DNA of 64,000 bases from Flavobacterium sp. YJ01 (GTDB lineage Bacteria > Bacteroidota > Bacteroidia > Flavobacteriales > Flavobacteriaceae): the NCBI RefSeq assembly GCF_029320955.1, contig NZ_CP119757.1, positions 1,798,001-1,862,000 of the forward strand, given 5' to 3'. A model generated the notes under the pieces. It had not been told where the DNA came from. It searched no databases and saw nothing but the letters and a program-made list of their open reading frames with translations. Of the stretch, positions 57,112 to 64,000 are shown piece by piece. The first letter of the stretch is position 1. Each line of letters starts with the position of its first letter. A program made the position numbers and the translations under genes.

Positions 57112-57864
57112 TTATTTTTCAAACTCAACATCAAAGTTAAGTTTGTCTGGATTCTCCATATAATCCGTAAAAGAGTATTGAATGGTAAGTGATTTTCGAT
57201 CGTCGCTAAACAAAGCGTTTGGATTAGAGACTTTCTTTATTTTTTTTGGAAAATGATATTTTACAATATAATTAGAAGATGCAAACATCATTTTAGACAT
57301 ATCTCCAGCAGAATCTTTAGGTTTTGCAGCCAATTTTTGCTGATCGATTACTGCTTTTCTTGTAAATTTCTTTCCGTCGTAAGTGTAACTTAATTTACTG
57401 TTATTATCTCCAAAACCACTTCCAAGCGGACTTGCGCCAGCTCCGCCTTCTAGTTTTTGAAATGTGCTTAAAGTTTGAAGAATATCTTGTAATTCGTTTA
57501 CATTTTTAAAATCGGTTCCTAAAGTCATTAAAAACTGCTTTTTGGAAGAACTCATTTTGGTCGTTACAACAAAGTTTTCTAGTTTTTTAAGTTCTTTTTG
57601 AGTTTCAGGAGACAATTTGGCAATACTGTCTTTTTTCTGTTCAAATAATTGCTTGAATGTAAAAGTCGAATCGATATCTTTTTTAGCATCTTCTCCCATT
57701 TGACCAGCAATCTGATCTCCAGCCATTTCCATTAAAGAAGAACCATCCATATCTACAGAAAATTTTCCAGTTCCGTTGTCATTGATGTAAATGTTTTCGG
57801 TAAAAGTACAGCTCGTCAATGTTGCTATTAAAAAAGAAAAACTAAGTAATTTATATAATTTCAT
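57112..57864 (-). CDS. Lipoprotein of unknown function, paralogue C of a tandem family
   Basis: This 250-residue protein starts at the ATG 57864 (MKLYKLLSFSF). The longer frame to 57885 overlaps a -7 element. It has lipobox ATLTSC (Cys19) followed by TFTENIYINDNGTGKFSVDM. A central charged part contains DSTFTFKQL. The C-terminal third reads YIVKYHFPKKIKKVSN, then DRKSLTIQYSFTDYMENP. The same three blocks recur in the two genes upstream. No known domain was recognised. It is 5 bases from lipB. Confidence 0.82.
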   Translation of the reverse strand: MKLYKLLSFSFLIATLTSCTFTENIYINDNGTGKFSVDMDGSSLMEMAGDQIAGQMGEDAKKDIDSTFTFKQLFEQKKDSIAKLSPETQKELKKLENFVVTTKMSSSKKQFLMTLGTDFKNVNELQDILQTLSTFQKLEGGAGASPLGSGFGDNNSKLSYTYDGKKFTRKAVIDQQKLAAKPKDSAGDMSKMMFASSNYIVKYHFPKKIKKVSNPNALFSDDRKSLTIQYSFTDYMENPDKLNFDVEFEK

Positions 57865-57932
57865 CGTAGTACAATTTTTTATCAAAGATACGAAGACTAT
57901 TTTTAAAAATACATCTTATTAAAAACCTCTAA

Positions 57933-58736
57933 TTATTGTTCAAACTCCACTTTGAAACCAAAATCCACACTGCTTTCCTGCATATTCTCTAGCGGAATTT
58001 CGACAATAAAACTTTTTCTATCTGATGCTATCACTGCATTTTTGATTGAAATAGTTTTAATCTTTTTAGGAAAGTGATATTCTGCTATATATTTACATTC
58101 TTTCAGCATTTCATTCATTTGTTTTGAGAACGGATCATCACTCTTTTCTTTCTTAGCTTCTTTTTTCTTTTTAGTTTTTTTGTCGTCTTTAGAAGATGTT
58201 ACCGATTTAATAAAAACTTTTCCATCATAAAAAATGGTGGTATTAGACTTTTCTTCAGGTTTTGGCGCGGCACTTAAAGCTCCTAATCTTTTTTTGTCTG
58301 TCGCCGCCAACGCTTCTAAACTTTCGGCAGGTGTTGCAATAGTTTTAAAATCTGTTCCTTTAGGAAAATCAATAGACATAGTGTATTCGAATTGCTTTTT
58401 CTCGTCGTTTACTTTCATGCTAACTTTAAAATTCTCCAAAATTTTAAGTTTCTCTTTTTCTTTCTCCAGCATCTCGATTTTCTCTTTATCTGCATTTGGC
58501 AATTTAGAAATACTGTCACTTAACTTGTTAAGCATATCTTTGAAGGTAAAAGTAGTATCTACAATTTTATTGACTTTCGTAGAATCTGTTTTTTTCATCC
58601 CCATTTTATACATCGGAGACATATCAAATCCATAAGAAAAAGTTCCGGATCCGTCTTCGTTCATCACGACCTTTTCTTTAAGCGTACAGCTTGCAACACA
58701 AAAAACAATAAAAAAACTAAGTAGAATTCTTTTCAT
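57933..58736 (-). CDS. Lipoprotein of unknown function, paralogue B of a tandem family
   Basis: This 267-residue protein has lipobox CVASC (Cys17) and then LKEKVVMNEDGSGTFSYGFDM. The middle is highly charged, with DTTFTFKDML near residue 60, a long Lys/Glu helix and a Lys-rich stretch around residue 190 (KKTKKKKEAKKEK). The C-terminus repeats the family blocks: YIAEYHFPKKIKTISIKNA, DRKSFIVEIPLENM and FKVEFEQ. It lies 68 bases upstream of paralogue C. It matches no domain I know. Confidence 0.82.
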   Translation of the reverse strand: MKRILLSFFIVFCVASCTLKEKVVMNEDGSGTFSYGFDMSPMYKMGMKKTDSTKVNKIVDTTFTFKDMLNKLSDSISKLPNADKEKIEMLEKEKEKLKILENFKVSMKVNDEKKQFEYTMSIDFPKGTDFKTIATPAESLEALAATDKKRLGALSAAPKPEEKSNTTIFYDGKVFIKSVTSSKDDKKTKKKKEAKKEKSDDPFSKQMNEMLKECKYIAEYHFPKKIKTISIKNAVIASDRKSFIVEIPLENMQESSVDFGFKVEFEQ

Positions 58737-58793
58737 AAAAATAGATTTAGGTTATATGGCGAAGATACCTTCTTTTAAAAATTATTTGAAGTT

Positions 58794-59519
58794 TTATTCT
58801 AAAATCACTTCCAAATTTGTTATTTCAGGATTTTGGGAAAAATCAGAAAGCAAAAATTCTAATGTTAAAGATTTTTTGTCTGAACTGATGACTGCTTTTG
58901 AATTTGAAACTGATTTTATTTTAAAAGGAAAATGATACTTTAAAATATAATTTTGAACCAATTTTGAAGAACCGTATTTAGTTAAGAATTTCTCCGATTC
59001 TTGTTTTGCTTTTTCTAATTCAGCAATATTTGTAATAGAAACAGAACGCTTGAAAATTTTTCCATCAAAATTATATTCTATTTTATAATAATGATTTTCG
59101 GCGGTCAAAGCATAATTGTGTTGAATATCTGAAGCATAATTTTCTGTTTTAAATAGATCTGGAATTTCAGAGACTTTATTAAAGTGAAGCGAAAACTCAT
59201 TTTTATATTCTTTCTCAAAAGAACTTTTTTTAAGATGCACTTTTACATTTTCATATTTTTTAAATAACTGCTGTTCTTCAGCGGTATATTTTGCGAAGTT
59301 CTCACTGTACTTATCGATATATTCTTTAAAGACGTAAGTTGTATCCTGAAAAACATTTTCTTTAGAATATTCTTCGCCAGCCAATTGCATATAACTGTTT
59401 TCGTCTCTAATTTGTTCGACTTTTATATCGCCGCTTCCGTCAGAATTGATGGTAATAGTTTCTGTAATTTGACAACTTGTAAATAAAATTATAAATAATA
59501 AACTTGATAGGTATTTCAT
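58794..59519 (-). CDS. Lipoprotein of unknown function, paralogue A of a tandem family
   Basis: This 241-residue protein has lipobox LFTSC (Cys16) and then QITETITINSDGSGDIKVEQ. The middle has DTTYVFKEYIDKY and KYENVKVHLKKSS. The C-terminus has YILKYHFPFKIKSVSNSKA, then SSDKKSLTLEFLLSDFSQNP. It is the first and shortest of the three paralogues and lacks the Lys-rich insert of B. It lies 57 bases upstream of B. Confidence 0.82.
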   Translation of the reverse strand: MKYLSSLLFIILFTSCQITETITINSDGSGDIKVEQIRDENSYMQLAGEEYSKENVFQDTTYVFKEYIDKYSENFAKYTAEEQQLFKKYENVKVHLKKSSFEKEYKNEFSLHFNKVSEIPDLFKTENYASDIQHNYALTAENHYYKIEYNFDGKIFKRSVSITNIAELEKAKQESEKFLTKYGSSKLVQNYILKYHFPFKIKSVSNSKAVISSDKKSLTLEFLLSDFSQNPEITNLEVILE

Positions 59520-59620
59520 TTTTTTGGAAAAGTTCTGAGGTTTTGAGTTGCTAAGATAATCTGTTTTTTATTTAATTTCTTACAATATAAAGGTCTAATA
59601 AAAACAAAAAGGTCTAATCT

Positions 59621-59690
59621 AGCCCCGATAGAAGTGGAAATCCTTTTATACCGGTGTTCGGCATAAAAGATTGAAACGGATAGCGGGACA
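59621..59690. repeat. Structured intergenic repeat, same family as 7640-7731
   Basis: AGCCCCGATAG at the left and TAGCGGGAC at the right are near-inverted ends, and TTTTAT/ATAAAA flank a small central hairpin (CCGGTGTTCGG). Its reverse complement shares ATCTTTTAT and ATAAAAGGAT with the element at 7640-7731. Just upstream, AAGGTCTAAT is repeated directly at 59590-59599 and 59610-59619. Confidence 0.7.
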
Positions 59691-59766
59691 AAAGGTGATT
59701 GAAATCCAATAAATTAATGCTTCAAAAAATCTAAAAACTGCATTCTAAAATTTGCATTCTTTTCTT

Positions 59767-59774
59767 TATCTTTG
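59767..59774 (+). promoter_or_regulatory. -7 promoter element of lysS
   Basis: TATCTTTG fits TAnnTTTG, 23 bases before the ATG at 59798. The nearest TTTG (59751) is too close to serve as -33. Confidence 0.6.
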
Positions 59775-59797
59775 CACACTTAAAAAAAGAGCACAAA

Positions 59798-61501
59798 ATG
59801 GCATTATCAGAACAAGAAATCATCAGAAGAGAAAAACTTCAAAACTTACGCAATCTGGGAATCAATCCTTATCCAGCTAATCTTTTTCCTGTAAATCATA
59901 CTTCGAAGCAGATAAAGGAAACTTTTGAGGAAGGTAAGAAGGTTATCGTTGCAGGACGTTTGATGAGTGTTCGTGATCAAGGTAAAGCTTGTTTTGCTGA
60001 GTTACAAGACAGCGAAGGACGTATTCAATTGTACGTGAATCGTGATGTTTTGTGTGAAGGTGACGATAAAACTTTGTACAACCAAGTTTTCAAAAAATTA
60101 ACCGATTTAGGTGATTTTATTGGTATTGAAGGAGAATTGTTTACTACGCAAGTTGGTGCAAAATGTATTCGTGTAAGCGGATTTACTTTCTTAAGTAAAA
60201 CGTTACGTCCGCTTCCGTTACCAAAAGTTGACGAAGAAGGAAATGTACACGATGCTTTTAACGACGCTGAGTTACGTTACAGAATGCGTTATGTAGATTT
60301 AACTGTAAATCCGCAGGTTAAAGAAACTTTCATTAAACGTACTAAGTTATTTACTGCAATGCGTGGTTATTTTAACGACGCTGGATATTTGGAAGTTGAC
60401 ACTCCGGTTTTACAGTCAATTCCTGGTGGAGCTTCGGCAAGACCATTTATTACGCACCATAACTCGCTTGATATTCCGCTTTACATGCGTATTGCAAATG
60501 AATTATATTTAAAAAGATTAATTGTTGGTGGATTTGAAGGCGTTTATGAGTTTTCTAGAAATTTCCGTAACGAAGGTATGGATAGAACGCATAACCCTGA
60601 GTTTACTGCAATGGAAATATATGTAGCCTACAAAGACTACAACTGGATGATGGAATTTGCTGAAGGTTTATTGGAGCATTGTGCCGTTGCTGTAAATGGT
60701 ACAAGCGAAGTTACTTTTGGCGAGCACACAATCAACTTTAAAGCGCCTTATGCACGCGTTACGATGACAGATTCTATCAAACATTTTACTGGTTTTGACA
60801 TTTCTGGAAAAACAGAACAAGAATTGTTTGAAGCCGCAAGAGGAATGGGAATCGAGGTTGACGAAACAATGGGTAAAGGAAAATTAATTGATGAGATTTT
60901 TGGAGCTAAATGTGAAGGAAATTATATTCAGCCAACTTTCATTACTGATTATCCAAAAGAAATGTCTCCGCTTTGTAAAGAGCACCGCGATAATCCAGAG
61001 TTGACTGAGCGTTTTGAATTGATGGTTTGTGGTAAAGAAATTGCAAATGCATATTCTGAATTAAATGATCCAATTGATCAAAGAGAACGTTTTGAAGATC
61101 AAATGCGTCTTTCTGAAAAAGGTGACGACGAAGCAAACGGAATTATCGACGAGGATTTCTTAAGAGCGCTTGAATATGGTATGCCTCCAACGTCTGGAAT
61201 GGGAATTGGAATGGATCGTTTGATTATGTATTTAACAAATAATGCTTCTATTCAAGAAGTTTTATTATTCCCTCAAATGCGTCCTGAGAAAAAACAAGCT
61301 CAGATTGAATTATCTGATGAAGAAAAATTCATCATTGACTTGCTTACTAAAAATGAAAATAGAATGGATCTAACGCAGCTAAAAATTACAGCTAACTTAA
61401 GCGGTAAAAAATGGGATGCATCTATGAAAAACTTATCTAAACACGGTTTGACTAAAGTTGTCGTTGACGGCGAGTTTAAATTTGTGGAATTGGTGGGGTA
61501 A
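59798..61501 (+). CDS. lysS: Lysyl-tRNA synthetase (class II) with C-terminal extension
   Basis: This 567-residue enzyme attaches lysine to tRNA-Lys. The N-terminal OB-fold anticodon domain includes VAGRLMSVRDQGKACFAELQ (residues 51-70). Class II motifs follow: motif 1 near VDTPVLQSIPGGASARPF (residues 200-217), motif 2 FRNEGMDRTHNPEFT and motif 3 GMGIGMDRLIMYL. The usual bacterial enzyme ends about 500 residues in. Here about 65 more residues follow (from IELSDEEKF), predicted helical with a winged-helix look (LTQLKITANLSGKKW). This extension is, as I recall, common in Bacteroidota. Confidence 0.97.
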   Translation: MALSEQEIIRREKLQNLRNLGINPYPANLFPVNHTSKQIKETFEEGKKVIVAGRLMSVRDQGKACFAELQDSEGRIQLYVNRDVLCEGDDKTLYNQVFKKLTDLGDFIGIEGELFTTQVGAKCIRVSGFTFLSKTLRPLPLPKVDEEGNVHDAFNDAELRYRMRYVDLTVNPQVKETFIKRTKLFTAMRGYFNDAGYLEVDTPVLQSIPGGASARPFITHHNSLDIPLYMRIANELYLKRLIVGGFEGVYEFSRNFRNEGMDRTHNPEFTAMEIYVAYKDYNWMMEFAEGLLEHCAVAVNGTSEVTFGEHTINFKAPYARVTMTDSIKHFTGFDISGKTEQELFEAARGMGIEVDETMGKGKLIDEIFGAKCEGNYIQPTFITDYPKEMSPLCKEHRDNPELTERFELMVCGKEIANAYSELNDPIDQRERFEDQMRLSEKGDDEANGIIDEDFLRALEYGMPPTSGMGIGMDRLIMYLTNNASIQEVLLFPQMRPEKKQAQIELSDEEKFIIDLLTKNENRMDLTQLKITANLSGKKWDASMKNLSKHGLTKVVVDGEFKFVELVG

Positions 61502-61528
61502 ATTTTAAATTGAATTTTATAATATTTC

Positions 61529-61562
61529 AAACCCGATAGGCTATAAAACCTATCGGGTTTTT
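61529..61562 (+). terminator. Terminator after lysS
   Basis: AACCCGATAGG pairs perfectly with CCTATCGGGTT around CTATAAAA; TTTTT follows. Confidence 0.93.
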
Positions 61563-61587
61563 ATTTAGAATTTATATTCCCAACCAT

Positions 61588-61690
61588 CAACCGGACTGAA
61601 GTCCGGCCCTACAATATAAATCGAGCTGAAGCTCTTTTCTAGTTCCGAAGGAACAAATCATATTGTAGAGCTGGACTTTATTCCAGTTTA
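61588..61690. repeat. Multi-hairpin intergenic repeat
   Basis: Four hairpins lie in a row: CCGGAC-TGAA-GTCCGG (61591-61606), GAGC-TGAA-GCTC (61623-61634), GTTCC-GAA-GGAAC (61642-61654) and CTGGA-CTTTAT-TCCAG (61671-61686). CTACAATAT (61609-61617) and ATATTGTAG (61660-61668) close an outer stem around the two inner hairpins. The whole is a cloverleaf-like palindrome between lysS and a convergent lipoprotein gene. Confidence 0.8.
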
Positions 61691-61709
61691 AATAAATTAA
61701 AATTGGAAT

Positions 61710-62306
61710 TTAAAACGAATACTTCTCCAATTTCTTAGAATTAACATCCAAAACTTTTGTACTTTCTTTTGGAACATTACCTTTTAAAACCTCCTGAACA
61801 GATGGATTTGAAGGATATTTTCCACTTTTTAATTTTAAAAGATGAAATTTTCCTCCGCTTTCAAATATCAAATCATAAAATTTTTCTGTTGATGAAGTCG
61901 TCACATAAATTGGAAAATCAGTTACGGTAAATTTATTGATTACACTTCCATCATTATTTAAAATATATCCTGAACAGCCTCCGCTTCCGCAGAAATATGA
62001 GTTGGAGAAACCAACAAAATATTCGTTTTTCTTATCGTTATTTAAATCAAATTCTTCGTAATAAAAGTAACGATCGTCTTTTGTTAATGTAGGTAAATCA
62101 CTTTTTAATAAAATATTTAACTGCGTTCTGATTAGCTCAACTGCTTTATCATCTCTTGGTGGAGCATCACTTAAATTTGCCGTTCCTCCTACTGTTTTGG
62201 ATAAAGTATCTTGAATAATTGTTTTGACAATATTTTTCGAATCATTTTTATTTTGGCAAGAATGCAATGCCAATATTCCAATTAGAATTAAAATTTTATT
62301 TTTCAT
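61710..62306 (-). CDS. Lipoprotein of unknown function
   Basis: This 198-residue protein has lipobox ALHSC (Cys17) after a short hydrophobic signal. A segment DLNNDKKNEYFVGFS (about residues 88-102) resembles a calcium-binding FG-GAP/EF-like loop, and FCGSGGCSGYIL follows with two Cys that could form a disulfide. The C-terminal half has beta-rich character. I do not recognise the family. It is 15 bases downstream of the dehydrogenase gene and may share its transcript. Confidence 0.75.
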   Translation of the reverse strand: MKNKILILIGILALHSCQNKNDSKNIVKTIIQDTLSKTVGGTANLSDAPPRDDKAVELIRTQLNILLKSDLPTLTKDDRYFYYEEFDLNNDKKNEYFVGFSNSYFCGSGGCSGYILNNDGSVINKFTVTDFPIYVTTSSTEKFYDLIFESGGKFHLLKLKSGKYPSNPSVQEVLKGNVPKESTKVLDVNSKKLEKYSF

Positions 62307-62321
62307 AATCTGATATTTAAA

Positions 62322-63335
62322 TTATACCAACAAAGCCGCTTTATTTTCAATATCATTTTTAGCCAATAAAGACTTTATATTATTAAAGGTAACTAAAGCA
62401 ATCTGCGTCAAAGCTTCATTTGTAAAAAACGCTTGATGCGCCGTTACTAAAACATTCGGAAAACTCATTAAACGCTGAATTGCATCGTCTTGAATGATAT
62501 CTGCCGATAAATCTCTAAAAAACAATTTTTCTTCCTGTTCGTAAACGTCAATTCCTAAATAACCTATTTTACCTTCTTTTAAACCTTCAATAACCGATGA
62601 TGTTTCGATTAATCCGCCACGGCTGGTGTTGATAATCATAACGCTTTCCTTCATAAAAGAAAGTGAAGTTTTATTGATTATATGTTTCGTTTGATCGTTA
62701 AGCGGACAATGAAGCGAAATGATATCACTAGATTTGAAAATCTCTTCTAAACCAACAAAAGAAACGCCGTCTTTTTTCATTTCGTCACTTTCTACAATAT
62801 CATAAACCAAAACTTTACAGCCAAAACCCAATGCAATTTTAGAAAATGCTTTACCAATATTTCCTGTTCCAATAATTCCAATTGTTTTTCCGAATAAATC
62901 AAAACCTAATAATCCGTTTAGGGAAAAATTTTGCTCGCGAACTCTATTATACGCTTTATGCGTTTTTCTGTTTAAAGTCAAAATCATCGCCATCGCATGT
63001 TCTGCAACAGCTTGTGGAGAATATGCAGGAACGCGACAAACTTTTATATTATTTTTTTTAGCCGCTTCTAAATCAACATTATTAAAACCAGCGCAACGCA
63101 AAGCAATTATTTTTACTTTTTTTTCTGCTAATTGTTTAATAACTGTTTCGTTTACAATATCATTAACAAAAACACAAACAATCTCACATTCTTCAATTAA
63201 AGCTACAGTCTGCGGATTTAATTGTGTTTCAAAAAAATCTAATCGAAAGCCAAATTCTTCATTGTATTTGTTAAAAAACGTCTTATCATAAGGCTGTGTA
63301 GAAAAAAAAGCGATTTTATTGTTTGCTGGATTCAT
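62322..63335 (-). CDS. ldhA: D-2-hydroxyacid dehydrogenase, fermentative D-lactate dehydrogenase type
   Basis: This 337-residue NAD-dependent enzyme has the Rossmann motif GIIGTGNIGKAF (about residues 153-164), the catalytic Arg in INTSRGGLIE, Glu in IDVYEQEE, and catalytic His in LVTAHQAFFTNEA near residue 300. ALRCAGFNNVD (residues 78-88) and VPAYSPQAVAEHA are typical of D-LDH (LdhA) rather than phosphoglycerate dehydrogenase. It reduces pyruvate to D-lactate in the cytoplasm. A good promoter lies upstream at 63404-63432. Confidence 0.92.
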   Translation of the reverse strand: MNPANNKIAFFSTQPYDKTFFNKYNEEFGFRLDFFETQLNPQTVALIEECEIVCVFVNDIVNETVIKQLAEKKVKIIALRCAGFNNVDLEAAKKNNIKVCRVPAYSPQAVAEHAMAMILTLNRKTHKAYNRVREQNFSLNGLLGFDLFGKTIGIIGTGNIGKAFSKIALGFGCKVLVYDIVESDEMKKDGVSFVGLEEIFKSSDIISLHCPLNDQTKHIINKTSLSFMKESVMIINTSRGGLIETSSVIEGLKEGKIGYLGIDVYEQEEKLFFRDLSADIIQDDAIQRLMSFPNVLVTAHQAFFTNEALTQIALVTFNNIKSLLAKNDIENKAALLV

Positions 63336-63403
63336 AGAGTTTGATTTTGAATAGTTCCTTAAAATTAAGAAAATTATTTAAACCTTTCAGGTGAAACACC
63401 AAT

Positions 63404-63432
63404 CAAACTTAACTTTTCGTTTACAATACAAA
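63404..63432 (-). promoter_or_regulatory. Promoter of the D-lactate dehydrogenase gene
   Basis: The minus strand has TTTG (63432-63429), a 17-base spacer and TAAGTTTG (63411-63404), giving a leader of about 65 bases before the ATG at 63335. Confidence 0.65.
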
Positions 63433-63564
63433 GTTTTACTAACCTAAACAATTTCAAACAATTAATTTTCGTTTTTGTTAAATAAACTATAATTCTGAAA
63501 ATCAATTTAAACCTAATTAATCAAAAAAAGTCTAATTACTATAAACAATTAAAAAAACTTAACG

Positions 63565-64000
63565 ATGAAAAAATTATTAATTGCTGCTATGCTATTGGTT
63601 GGAATAGCAAGTTTTGCACAAGACGCAGATCAAAAACCGGCGCGTGAACACAAAGAAAGAATGACACCGGAACAACGTAACGAAAAACAACTTCAAAAAC
63701 TTACTTCAGAATTAAGTTTAGATGCCAATCAACAAGCTCAGGTGAAACAACTTTTAGCTGATAGAAGTGCTAAAGCTGAAAAATTTAGAGAAGCGAGAAA
63801 AGATCAAAAAGACAGTAATACAAAACCAACTGCGGCAGAAAAAGCGGCTTTCAAAAAACAAATGGAAGATGAAGTAGCTGCAAATGACGCTAAAATGAAA
63901 TCGATCTTAAAAGCTGACCAATACACAAAATGGAAAACTTTGCAAGAAGAGAAAAAAGACAAAATGCGTGACAAAATGAAAGAACGCAGAGAAGATAAAA
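63565..64000 (+). CDS. Spy/CpxP-like periplasmic helical protein (3' end cut by window)
   Basis: The reading frame begins at ATG 63565 and is still open at the right edge, so 145 residues are visible and the C-terminus is missing. A signal peptide (MKKLLIAAMLLVGIASFAQ) is followed by a highly charged helical protein with MTPEQRNEKQLQKLTSELSL (about residues 33-52), repeated Q/K/E-rich segments and LKADQYTKWKTLQEEKKDK. This pattern fits small Spy/CpxP-like or DUF4890-like envelope proteins of Bacteroidota, which act in periplasmic stress. The identification rests on general features only. Confidence 0.72.
   Translation, partial: MKKLLIAAMLLVGIASFAQDADQKPAREHKERMTPEQRNEKQLQKLTSELSLDANQQAQVKQLLADRSAKAEKFREARKDQKDSNTKPTAAEKAAFKKQMEDEVAANDAKMKSILKADQYTKWKTLQEEKKDKMRDKMKERREDK

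Noticed and set aside
59590..59619. Direct repeat AAGGTCTAAT as a target-site duplication
   Set aside because: Only about ten bases lie between the copies, so nothing is inserted; probably chance or part of the adjacent repeat.

Overview
The window is a chromosomal segment of a Flavobacterium-like member of the Bacteroidota. The evidence is low GC content with A/T-rich intergenic DNA, promoter -7 elements of the TAnnTTTG type, starts that lack Shine-Dalgarno sequences (with one clear exception), a SusC/SusD pair, DUF2851 and DUF3467 proteins, a LysRS with a C-terminal extension, and housekeeping proteins of flavobacterial type. There are no phage, transposon, CRISPR or rRNA genes. Most genes are vertical core genes, so the unusual signals are mainly regulatory sites, intergenic repeats and a few lineage-specific proteins.

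Layout. 1-4.9 kb: a DNA-damage cluster on the + strand (DnaE-type polymerase cut by the window edge, a DnaQ exonuclease/GIY-YIG nuclease fusion, an AlkB dioxygenase). 5-12 kb: mixed genes (DUF1810 protein, small membrane protein, amino-acid permease, trans-aconitate methyltransferase-like enzyme, histidine kinase with a single-domain response regulator, LysM-NlpC/P60 wall hydrolase). 12-20 kb, - strand: two unrelated aconitases in tandem, a MoxR ATPase and a SurA-like chaperone/isomerase. 20.7-24 kb, + strand: an archaeal-type GH13 alpha-amylase lipoprotein and release factor 3.

24-39.5 kb, - strand: the information-processing block. In transcription order it is rpsU, xerC, hpf, tRNA-Thr(TGT), tRNA-Tyr(GTA), tRNA-Thr(GGT), tuf, tRNA-Trp(CCA), secE, nusG, rplK, rplA, rplJ, rplL, rpoB, rpoC and a DUF3467 gene. 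It contains well-formed terminators, an attenuator-like hairpin between rplL and rpoB, and an exceptional near-perfect Shine-Dalgarno sequence in front of rpsU.

39.6-49 kb: acyl-CoA dehydrogenase, a membrane-anchored helix-hairpin-helix protein, a second APC permease (+), PspC-like and DUF2851 proteins, a DEDDh exonuclease, a cystathionine beta-synthase-type enzyme and a putative porin. 49.2-54 kb: an isolated SusD/SusC nutrient-uptake pair. 54.5-64 kb: rnhB (+), a double SnoaL-like protein, lipB, three tandem paralogous lipoproteins of unknown function, lysS (+), another lipoprotein, a D-lactate dehydrogenase-type enzyme, and a Spy-like periplasmic protein cut by the right edge.

At least four kinds of structured intergenic repeat are present (2644-2721; 7640-7731 and 59621-59690, which belong to one family; 29006-29066; 61588-61690). 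The most interesting items are the rpsU Shine-Dalgarno site, the three-gene lipoprotein family, the damage-response cluster, the archaeal-type amylase with an apparently lost zinc site, overlapping terminator/promoter pairs, and the multi-hairpin repeats. I did not find a clearly new defence or mobile system.
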